From contig JAPKEK010000124.1 of NCBI GenBank assembly GCA_028822125.1, positions 1 through 6,703 on the forward strand: a DNA stretch of 6,703 bases, written 5' to 3'. The stretch comes from Pseudomonadales bacterium. GTDB taxonomy: Bacteria; Pseudomonadota; Gammaproteobacteria; Pseudomonadales; Azotimanducaceae. Positions 1 through 5,745 of this stretch are shown piece after piece (position 1 is the first letter of the stretch; each line of letters opens with the position of its first letter). A model generated the notes under the pieces. It searched no databases, was not told the DNA's origin, and was given only the letters and a program-made list of their open reading frames with translations. The position numbers were made by a program, and so were the translations under genes.

Positions 1-1915
1 GTTCAGCATCGTATGTCAGCTTGCTGTCGCCGATATCTTCCTGCTTATATTTAATCCCCATTTCGAAAGCTAGTTTCTTAGATCGGTCGCTATCCCAATC
101 GAGCGCAAACTGCCAGCGGTCGACCAGCTTGTAGGCGCCATGGCCCTTGCTATCCAGGTCTTCGTATCGTTCAGGAAAGTAGTTCATGCGCATATTTAGT
201 TTGGCGTGACTATTGAATTCCAGTTGCCTTGACGCAGACAAGGCAGAGCGAGTGAGCAGGCCGTCCAGATTCCAGTGCTGGCTAAAGGAAAAGTTGTCTC
301 GAATTGAGGTGAAGTTTTCAAGACCAGACCGTTGCCTTTCCAGGCCGTAACTATAGCCCTTGGCATCATTTCTTTGCAGGTAACCAAAGTTATTAATCTG
401 CAGGTTGCGATCAAAGAAATCCAGCGCGAGGCCATGTCTGAGTCCTCTTGACGGACGATAGGCGAGATCGGCAAATATCCCGTAGCCTTTAAATCCTTCT
501 ATATCACTGGCAAGCCCCTGTACGTCCGCTTCTATCTTGCCAGAGCCGGAAAGATAGTGACCATCAACGCCATGGGTGGTTGCGGTTTCCTCAGGATGAC
601 TGACCTGCGTGCTAATAAATCCAATCGAGCTTCTGCCATTGACGTGACCTCGTTCATAGAGCATACGTGCTGCACTGAAGTCTCTTCCGGTCTGGCGTAT
701 GCTGACGGATTGATCGTCGATGACGCCGTCGAAATCAGTCTCATTTTCAAAAGCGGTGAGCAATCCATAGCGCAAGGCACCTGTTTGGCCGGTTATTTTA
801 ACGGCGCCAAGCAGTTCACTCGGCTGGTTTCTTTCCAGACTGGTTAATAGCAGGCCCTCGTCATCCGGTGCTCTTGCCGGGCTACCGATGCGCCGGGTAT
901 TCAACAGGGTAACCGGCATTCTATGAGAACTGCCGTGGCGGGTGGTCGCTCTGGGAGAGGTAACGAAAATTTCCTGGCCTTCCAGGAAAAAAGGTCGTTT
1001 TTCGGGGTAAAAGGTTTCGTAGGAGGTCAGGTTGACGACAATATCATCCGATTCTACATTACCGAAATCGGGGTTGATAGAAGAGGTCACCTGAAAATTT
1101 GTGGTGGGCCTCCAGAAAATGTCGAAGCCGGCTTTTGCCTTAGCTTCGTGTTTCACGCCATCGAAACTGGTTGAAATAAAAGGGTAAAAAGTGATTTGCT
1201 GTTTGGGATTAACATCGGTAAAAACCACCTTATGCAAACGGGACATGAATAACCCGGTTGTTCGGGGAAGCGCCGGCACGCTCCAGGTTTGATTTTTCTG
1301 GGCAACGGCTCTTTGCAGGAAGATACCCATCGTCCTGGTATAGTTGGTGGAATCCGGCATCGACATCATTGACCAGGGCAGAAACATTTCCGCCGACCAG
1401 CCGTCTTTGAGTTGCGCTGTACCGGCGCGCCAGGGGCCGTCCCATTCACTACGGTACTGCCTTTCGGGGAGCACTGTACCATCCGACAGGCTGCCGCCCA
1501 GATTCACCCCGAACCAGTAGCCGTAGAGACCCTCACCTGATGTGTCCAGTGTGACCGACAGTCTGTCCCGGGTAAGCCAGGCATCTCGAGAGCTTAATCG
1601 TTCAATGAATGTATCCACTGCCTGTTCGTTCCAGCTACCTATATACAGGCCAGTTTCGGTATAAAAGATCTTCACCTGGGTTCTTAGAGAGGCCGGGATC
1701 AGCGTGTCAGGTTCGGTTACCCGAAAGCCATCAGTCCAGGGAATTTCAGCCCAGACCGCCTCATCGAGATGGCCATCAATCTTGATGTTTATCGAAGCTT
1801 CGACCCGCTTTACCGGGCGAGTTGGAAGCTGCTCTCGCACTGGTTCAGCCAGACAGACTATATTGATACTGGCGCACAGAATCCATAACGTCAGGGCCAT
1901 TGCCTGCTTGATCAT
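1..1915 (-). CDS. DUF5916 family outer-membrane beta-barrel protein with N-terminal CBM9-like domain (C-terminus beyond window)
   Basis: The frame is open for 638 codons, from ATG at 1915-1913 to the left edge. Residues 1-23 form a Sec signal peptide: Lys near the start, a hydrophobic core, then VCLA before Glu. Residues about 38-230 look like the CBM9-like sandwich seen at the front of this family (IDGHLDEAVW at 46-55, a DGWSAEMFLPW block at 171-181). The DUF5916 signature follows: SINPDFGNVESD at 279-290, YPEKRPFFLEG at 303-313 and RRIG at 341-344. After that come alternating-polarity strands typical of a porin-like barrel, including NNFGYLQRND at 508-517. Family members are usually about 700-850 residues, so roughly 100 or more are missing. 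The exact role of DUF5916 proteins is not established; outer-membrane location and glycan or ligand binding are inferred. The start has no strong Shine-Dalgarno sequence; Met6 is an alternative. No frameshift was seen on codon-by-codon translation. Confidence 0.9.
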   Translation of the reverse strand, partial: MIKQAMALTLWILCASINIVCLAEPVREQLPTRPVKRVEASINIKIDGHLDEAVWAEIPWTDGFRVTEPDTLIPASLRTQVKIFYTETGLYIGSWNEQAVDTFIERLSSRDAWLTRDRLSVTLDTSGEGLYGYWFGVNLGGSLSDGTVLPERQYRSEWDGPWRAGTAQLKDGWSAEMFLPWSMMSMPDSTNYTRTMGIFLQRAVAQKNQTWSVPALPRTTGLFMSRLHKVVFTDVNPKQQITFYPFISTSFDGVKHEAKAKAGFDIFWRPTTNFQVTSSINPDFGNVESDDIVVNLTSYETFYPEKRPFFLEGQEIFVTSPRATTRHGSSHRMPVTLLNTRRIGSPARAPDDEGLLLTSLERNQPSELLGAVKITGQTGALRYGLLTAFENETDFDGVIDDQSVSIRQTGRDFSAARMLYERGHVNGRSSIGFISTQVSHPEETATTHGVDGHYLSGSGKIEADVQGLASDIEGFKGYGIFADLAYRPSRGLRHGLALDFFDRNLQINNFGYLQRNDAKGYSYGLERQRSGLENFTSIRDNFSFSQHWNLDGLLTRSALSASRQLEFNSHAKLNMRMNYFPERYEDLDSKGHGAYKLVDRWQFALDWDSDRSKKLAFEMGIKYKQEDIGDSKLTYDAE

Positions 1916-1979
1916 GAGTGGGTTTGCCAGCAGAGAGTTCGAGGTAAAGCGATTAAAGATGGGACGTCTGGTCGATTGT

Positions 1980-1995
1980 AATTACTATAATAATT
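1980..1995. promoter_or_regulatory. AT-rich near-palindrome upstream of DUF5916 gene
   Basis: The 16-bp stretch AATTACTATAATAATT is self-complementary in 7 of 8 base pairs. It lies 65-80 bp upstream of the DUF5916 start codon, where a promoter or operator would be expected. The minus strand also offers TATTAT and TATAGT as loose -10 boxes, but no well-spaced -35 box accompanies them. A role in transcription is an inference from position and symmetry only. Confidence 0.25.
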
Positions 1996-2417
1996 CAAGT
2001 TGGCCTATATTTGCGGAATTAGTCGGGTGTCGAAAGATACCTTAAATAAGGCTGGAGTGCCATTAGTGTTTAGCGCATCGAAGCTGCCAACTTTTACGAC
2101 ACATGACTGGGGACCGAGTGCTGAATGGATCGCAGAATGGATTACTGAACGGTCTAATAGCTGCGCTTGATAATAAATTGTTGTAGGGGTATTTCTCCTT
2201 ACCCTGTTATCGGTAGCAGCAGCGAGGGCGAAGTGCTGTCTAAATTGCAGCTGTTTTTTGATGGAGACGACCACCAGACGGGGCGAGAACTAGATTATTT
2301 GCCGGAGCTTCAAGCAGGGTGTATGCAAAGCCTTTGCAACTGGATATTATGCCTGTGTACGCGCATTCCCGGCGGCACTGCGGTGGCGTGCTAAGGGGTG
2401 TGATTATAGATCTTGCG

Positions 2418-2433
2418 CATCGTTGAGACGATG
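2418..2433. promoter_or_regulatory. Perfect 6-bp dyad (CATCGT-N4-ACGATG) before crotonase gene
   Basis: CATCGT at 2418-2423 and ACGATG at 2428-2433 are exact inverted copies around TGAG, ending 26 bp before the crotonase ATG. No T-run follows, so it is not a rho-independent terminator. Its place just upstream of the ribosome binding site suits a small repressor operator or a leader hairpin. No regulator gene lies in the window to pair it with. Confidence 0.3.
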
Positions 2434-2446
2434 AAATTTTCAATAT

Positions 2447-2451
2447 AGGAG
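2447..2451 (+). promoter_or_regulatory. Ribosome binding site of crotonase gene
   Basis: AGGAG lies 8 nt upstream of the ATG at 2460, close to ideal Shine-Dalgarno sequence and spacing, which fixes the crotonase start. Confidence 0.8.
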
Positions 2452-2459
2452 TACCTAGA

Positions 2460-3281
2460 ATGGCTTTAACAGCTTCGACAACAGAGGAATTACTTGTGGA
2501 ACAGCGGGGTAGAATCGCTGTGCTTACCCTAAATCGCCCGGAGAGATTGAATGCAATTTCACGCGAAATGCTGGATGAATTGTCTGCTAAAGTTACAGAA
2601 GCCAATAAGGATCCGGAAATCCGCTGTATTATCCTGACCGGTGCCGGGAGGGGATTCTGTTCGGGCCTGGATTTAATCGGTGTCGGTGAAGGTAATATTG
2701 GCGGCGAACAGGCATCAGAGGGCAATCGTCCACCCCGTCAACTATTTGATCTGCGTGATGCGCCCATCAATGTTATGTGGAATGTTGATACGCCGATTAT
2801 ATGTGCCTTAAACGGAGCAGCCGCGGGTTACGGCATGGACATCGCATTACTTTGCGATATTCGCATAGCAGCAGATAATGCCAAGATGGCCGCCGTGACA
2901 GCAAAACGGAACGTCGTTCCTGAAAGTGGCGGTACCTGGTTATTACCCAGGTTGATCGGCTGGGCCAAAGCGGCGGAACTGTACTATCGTGCCAGAACAG
3001 TAGGTGCACAAGAGTGCCTGGAGTTAGGCCTGGTTAACACCATTGTGCCGGCCGAAGAATTAATGGCGACCGCAATGCAGTGGGCCGAGGAGATTGCAGA
3101 CAATGCGCCGATGGCAGTACAGACGACAAAAAGAATGATGAGAATGGGGCTGGAAGAGTCTTACGACACTGCGGTAGATCATTTGATGGTTCATCTGGGC
3201 GGTATGTTTCATAGCGAAGACTTCAAGGAAGGTGTTCAGGCATTTATCGAAAAACGCAAACCCGAATTTACAGGACGTTAA
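2460..3281 (+). CDS. Enoyl-CoA hydratase/isomerase family protein (crotonase fold)
   Basis: This complete 273-residue protein has the usual length for a single-domain crotonase, a cytosolic enzyme acting on acyl-CoA thioesters. It shows LTLNRPERLNA at 22-32, the first oxyanion-hole loop CSGLDL at 67-72, the second at NGAAAGYGMD (118-127), a PESGGTWLLPRLIG block at 154-167, and the standard tail EDFKEGVQAFIEKRKPEFTGR at 253-273. By hand alignment with rat mitochondrial hydratase, Glu144 becomes Asp127 and Glu164 becomes Thr147, so the classic two-glutamate hydratase site is not intact. Glu155 sits where PaaG-type isomerases place their catalytic acid (IPDCGG), which favours an isomerase or another crotonase reaction over plain hydration. 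The substrate is unknown. It appears monocistronic, divergent from the DUF5916 gene and convergent with the ALDH gene. Confidence 0.93.
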   Translation: MALTASTTEELLVEQRGRIAVLTLNRPERLNAISREMLDELSAKVTEANKDPEIRCIILTGAGRGFCSGLDLIGVGEGNIGGEQASEGNRPPRQLFDLRDAPINVMWNVDTPIICALNGAAAGYGMDIALLCDIRIAADNAKMAAVTAKRNVVPESGGTWLLPRLIGWAKAAELYYRARTVGAQECLELGLVNTIVPAEELMATAMQWAEEIADNAPMAVQTTKRMMRMGLEESYDTAVDHLMVHLGGMFHSEDFKEGVQAFIEKRKPEFTGR

Positions 3282-3357
3282 TGCTCTTGGGTCTAATGGG
3301 CTGCCAGGTATTTCCAGTGGTAGTAGATCCTGACCAGGCGGATTCAGCCTTGTATAC

Positions 3358-3382
3358 GCTGCTAACGGTTCAAGCTAGCAGC
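3358..3382. repeat. 7-bp perfect inverted repeat with 11-nt loop
   Basis: GCTGCTA at 3358-3364 and TAGCAGC at 3376-3382 are exact inverted copies. The transcript could fold as a hairpin about 77 nt past the crotonase stop codon. No U-run follows, so it is at best a 3'-end stabilising hairpin or a rho-dependent end. Confidence 0.4.
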
Positions 3383-3560
3383 CCCAAGTCGGGCATTTAG
3401 CCAGGGGTTACTCTATTGCCGGTGTCGCCGCGCGGGGACCTATGGGCCCAACAGAGAACACTTTGCGTGTCTACCTCGAAACACGGGCCACAGCGGGTCG
3501 CCAGCATGGGCCAGAAGTCGTCTGGCAGGCGCCGGGCTTGGTTGCCAGGGCTCGGGTAAA

Positions 3561-3585
3561 GTTTGAACCAATCGTTTGAACCAAT
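3561..3585. repeat. Tandem direct repeat, GTTTGAACCAAT twice, 13-bp period
   Basis: GTTTGAACCAAT occurs at 3561-3572 and again at 3574-3585, separated by a single C. An inverted copy of its core (GGTTCAA) appears at 3368-3374. The repeat lies 65 bp beyond the ALDH stop codon, in no gene. It may be a slippage duplication or a protein-binding site; the sequence does not decide. Confidence 0.6.
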
Positions 3586-3649
3586 AATATGAACAGGAAC
3601 GATCGAGCATAGACGCGAATCAGTTAATTACCCCACTGGTCGAATGCGC

Positions 3650-5062
3650 TCAACCTGCTTTTTTGTATGGGGGCCCCATTTTTGCAACGAGTTTTGAGAC
3701 TATTGCTGACTGCCGGTAGATTGATTTTGCGTGGCTGAAAGTCTTAAATCCATCGATGCCATGGTAGGCGCCCATGCCGCTGGAACCAACGCCGCCAAAT
3801 GGGAGGTTTTCCTGAGCGACGTGCATGATGACATCATTGACGGTAACGCCACCTGAAGTCGTTTTTTCCAACACAGCCCTTTCCTCCTGTGCACTTTTGC
3901 CGAAATAGTATAGACCCAGTGGTCGATCGTGATTGTTCACATAGTCGATGGTTTCATCGACACTCTGGTAAGACTTGACTGGTAGAATCGGTCCGAATAT
4001 TTCCTCCTGCATTACCAGCATGTCGTCGGTGGGGTCGATTATCAGGGTAGGCGGAATCTTATGGTTTTCCTGTTGCGAGAAATCTTCCTCAGCCGGGTTG
4101 ATTGTTATCACCTTGGCCCCCTTTTCCTCCGCGTCGCTGACATAGTGGTTAAGCCTCTCAAAATGTCGGTCGTTGACGACCGAAGTGTAATCAGGATTGT
4201 CTTTTATCTGGGGGTACATGTCGGCAATTGAAGCCTGGGCTGCGGCAACAAATTCATCTCTGCTTTCCGCCGGCAGCATTACGTAATCCGGTGCCAGGCA
4301 GATCTGTCCAGCATTCATGGTTTTGCCCGTCATGACATTTCTGGCGGCCAGTGCCATATCCGCACTGCGTCCGATTATCACAGGAGATTTCCCTCCGAGT
4401 TCTAAAGTTACCGGCACCAGATTGTCTGCTGCAGACCGCATTACATGGCGGGCAATGGCGGTTGCGCCGGTGAACAACAGGTGATCAAAGGCCAGGCCAC
4501 TGAAGCTGCTACCCACTTCAGAGCCACCGGTGAAAACAGCCAGCTCATCTCTGTCGAATGCGGCCTCCAGTGTAGTCTTCATCAGTTCTGATGTTATAGG
4601 GGTAAACTCTGATGGTTTAATCATAGTTCGATTACCCGCACCGAAAATGCCGGCAAGCGGAGAAAATGTGAGTTGTACAGGGAAGTTCCACGGACTGATG
4701 CAACCGACTACGCCCAGCGCCTGGTACTCAATGTGGCTTCTGCCGCCAAGCAGATTAAACGGGAAGGTGGTTGATCTCTTTTCCGGTCTCATCCAGTGGC
4801 GCAGATGCTTGATGGCATGCTTGAGCGGGCCAATAGCGCCATCGATATCAGTGAGTTTGGATTGCTGCATACTCCGATTACCGAAGTCCTCTGACATAGC
4901 CTCACAGAACTCGCTGGAATTGTTCTCAAGCACGTTGATGGCTCTTTTCAAGCGGTCAATTCTAACCTCCGCCGGGACTGCTCCAGCAGCAATATGTGCT
5001 GTTTTCTGCAGTTCCAGGGTTTTGCTCATTGTATTGTTACTGCTTAGGCTAGATTCCTCCAT
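3650..5062 (-). CDS. NAD(P)-dependent aldehyde dehydrogenase, coniferyl-aldehyde-dehydrogenase type
   Basis: This complete 470-residue protein belongs to the ALDH superfamily, which oxidises aldehydes to carboxylic acids with NAD(P)+ in the cytosol. The active-site residues are visible: oxyanion Asn126 in SPWNFPVQ, cofactor-binding Lys149 in MIKPSE, general base Glu221 in LELGGKSP, nucleophile Cys255 in NAGQICLAPDY, and Glu354 in QEEIFGPILPV. Length, the CLAPDY motif and LPFGGVGSSGMGAYHG (420-435) point to the short class-3-like group containing coniferyl aldehyde dehydrogenase (CalB). The true aldehyde cannot be read from sequence; aromatic, terpenoid and fatty aldehydes are all possible. 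The FTGxxxxG nucleotide-binding motif reads FTGATAIA (197-204), with Ala for the last Gly. The start is chosen because AGGAAA lies 6 nt upstream; Met12 is a weaker alternative. The gene starts 15 bp after the acetyltransferase stop, so the two are probably cotranscribed. Confidence 0.93.
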   Translation of the reverse strand: MEESSLSSNNTMSKTLELQKTAHIAAGAVPAEVRIDRLKRAINVLENNSSEFCEAMSEDFGNRSMQQSKLTDIDGAIGPLKHAIKHLRHWMRPEKRSTTFPFNLLGGRSHIEYQALGVVGCISPWNFPVQLTFSPLAGIFGAGNRTMIKPSEFTPITSELMKTTLEAAFDRDELAVFTGGSEVGSSFSGLAFDHLLFTGATAIARHVMRSAADNLVPVTLELGGKSPVIIGRSADMALAARNVMTGKTMNAGQICLAPDYVMLPAESRDEFVAAAQASIADMYPQIKDNPDYTSVVNDRHFERLNHYVSDAEEKGAKVITINPAEEDFSQQENHKIPPTLIIDPTDDMLVMQEEIFGPILPVKSYQSVDETIDYVNNHDRPLGLYYFGKSAQEERAVLEKTTSGGVTVNDVIMHVAQENLPFGGVGSSGMGAYHGIDGFKTFSHAKSIYRQSAIVSKLVAKMGPPYKKAG

Positions 5063-5077
5063 AGCTGGTTTCCTTTT

Positions 5078-5638
5078 TTATTTGGGCGGCTCCGGATATA
5101 GAGCATATACGAAAGCATCGTGGTTTTCGTCCGTGCTGACCATTCTATTGCTGGTTAGGCCTTCAAATTTTGCTTTTACGTTGATAGCCACCTGGCGGCT
5201 GGCCGGGTTGCGCGTCGACATGACAATCTCAAGTTTTTTAAAGATTAGAAATTTTTCGCTATACCTGAATAAGCCGGTAGCTGCTTCGCTGGCGTAACCG
5301 CGGCTACAATACGCTGAGTGGATCCAGTAGCCCAGGTTAGCAGTGTCTGCCTTATCAACTATATTCAGGCCCACGCTACCTATGAGTTCCCCTGATAATT
5401 TTTCAATAATTGCGAAAGTAAAATGCTCCGCTGTTTGCCATTTACTGATTGCCTGGTGGATCCAGGCAGTCGCATCTTTTAAGTCATAGGCCGGGTGGCA
5501 CCAGGTCATAAATCGGGATAGTTCGCTATGTGATGCTTGAACTGCCTCATTGATGAGGATGTCATCTTCAGGGACAAGGGCTCGGACCAGCAGGCGTTTT
5601 GTTTCAAAAGTTTCGGGCGGATTTAACTGGATATTCAT
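5078..5638 (-). CDS. GNAT family N-acetyltransferase, RimJ/RimL type
   Basis: This complete 186-residue protein has the length and layout of RimJ/RimL-like acetyltransferases, which transfer acetyl from acetyl-CoA to an amine. It opens with the family's first strand, ETKRLLVRAL (12-21), and has a central strand ending in LIGSVGLN (85-92). The acetyl-CoA pyrophosphate loop follows NLGYWIH and reads CSRGYASEA (111-119), matching the RxxGxG/A pattern. Asn144 and Ser147 in RNPASRQVA match the conserved Asn-x-x-Ser before the last helix. The acceptor could be a ribosomal protein N-terminus, an antibiotic or a small amine; the sequence does not say. AGAAGG lies 8 nt upstream of the ATG. It is the first gene of a likely two-gene unit with the ALDH and diverges from the LeuC-type gene. 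Confidence 0.88.
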   Translation of the reverse strand: MNIQLNPPETFETKRLLVRALVPEDDILINEAVQASHSELSRFMTWCHPAYDLKDATAWIHQAISKWQTAEHFTFAIIEKLSGELIGSVGLNIVDKADTANLGYWIHSAYCSRGYASEAATGLFRYSEKFLIFKKLEIVMSTRNPASRQVAINVKAKFEGLTSNRMVSTDENHDAFVYALYPEPPK

Positions 5639-5745
5639 AACAAAGGCCTTCTTGGAGTGAAGATGAGGTGTTGGGTTATCTGCATCCTAGGATATCCCGC
5701 AGTTCATGTTAAACTTGCCGCTTCGCTAAAAGGGTGGTTAAAGTC
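5639..5745. promoter_or_regulatory. Divergent promoter region with overlapping palindromes
   Basis: These 107 bp separate the divergent GNAT-ALDH unit and LeuC-type gene, so both promoters should lie here or just inside the genes. ATCCTAGGAT (5684-5693) is a perfect 10-bp palindrome that overlaps a second, GGATATCC (5690-5697). A wider imperfect inverted repeat pairs GGGTTATC (5673-5680) with GATATCCC (5691-5698), 7 of 8 bases matching. On the plus strand TTGGAG and TTATCT, 18 bp apart, are a weak promoter candidate. The symmetry suggests an operator shared by both units, but no regulator is visible. Confidence 0.45.
5729..5737 (+). promoter_or_regulatory. Purine-rich ribosome binding site deciding the GTG start of the LeuC-type gene
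   Basis: AAAAGGGTGG (5728-5737) ends 8 nt before GTG at 5746. The frame is open only from 5713, where no ATG is available. An earlier in-frame GTG at 5734 lies inside this purine-rich block and so would have no spaced ribosome binding site. Starting at 5746 gives GKNLYQKIW at the N-terminus, which aligns with the usual LeuC start (KTLYxKLW). Confidence 0.55.

Larger units (their letters stand above)
1916..2459. other. Divergent intergenic region (544 bp) between DUF5916 gene and crotonase gene
   Basis: No gene in this stretch can be supported. It must hold the promoters of both flanking divergent genes, but I see no convincing -35/-10 pair. It contains an AT-rich near-palindrome (1980-1995) and a 16-bp dyad (2418-2433), listed separately. 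A plus-strand frame is open from 1994 to the TGA at 2168-2170 (56 codons from a TTG at 2000) and a second from a TTG at 2167 to 2394. A minus-strand frame spans 2274-2005. None has a ribosome binding site, a standard plus-strand start or a recognisable family. They may be chance frames or eroded gene remnants. Confidence 0.6.
3282..3649. other. Convergent intergenic region (368 bp) with GC-rich patch
   Basis: This gap lies between the stop codons of the converging crotonase and ALDH genes. I see no rho-independent terminator, meaning a stem followed by a T-run, on either strand. It holds a 7-bp inverted repeat (3358-3382), a tandem 12-bp repeat (3561-3585) and a patch of about 67% GC at 3421-3540. 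A plus-strand frame is open from 3379 to the TGA at 3577-3579 (66 codons; 45 from the ATG at 3442). Its product, with VVWQAPGLVARARVKFEPIV near the end, matches no family I recognise, and no good ribosome binding site precedes it. It could be a gene remnant or chance. Confidence 0.55.

Noticed and set aside
557..1174. Plus-strand open frames of 83-96 codons
   Set aside because: Antisense shadows of the continuous DUF5916 coding frame.
2221..2394. Faint resemblance of the plus-strand frame to the C-terminal domain of methylated-DNA cysteine methyltransferase (FFDG, then LP, a Trp, and IPGGT)
   Set aside because: Spacing between Trp and Ile-Pro is off by two residues, the catalytic PCHR motif is absent, and there is no start or ribosome binding site. 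Too weak to annotate.
2240..2725. 161-codon minus-strand open frame
   Set aside because: It overlaps the start of the clear crotonase gene in antisense and shows no family features.
3358..3382. Possible tRNA T-arm (GGTTCAA loop) or rho-independent terminator
   Set aside because: No acceptor, D or anticodon arms surround it, and no T-run follows the stem.
4530..5297. 255-codon plus-strand open frame
   Set aside because: It is antisense to the well-supported ALDH and GNAT genes, has no recognisable domain and spans both of them; a shadow frame.
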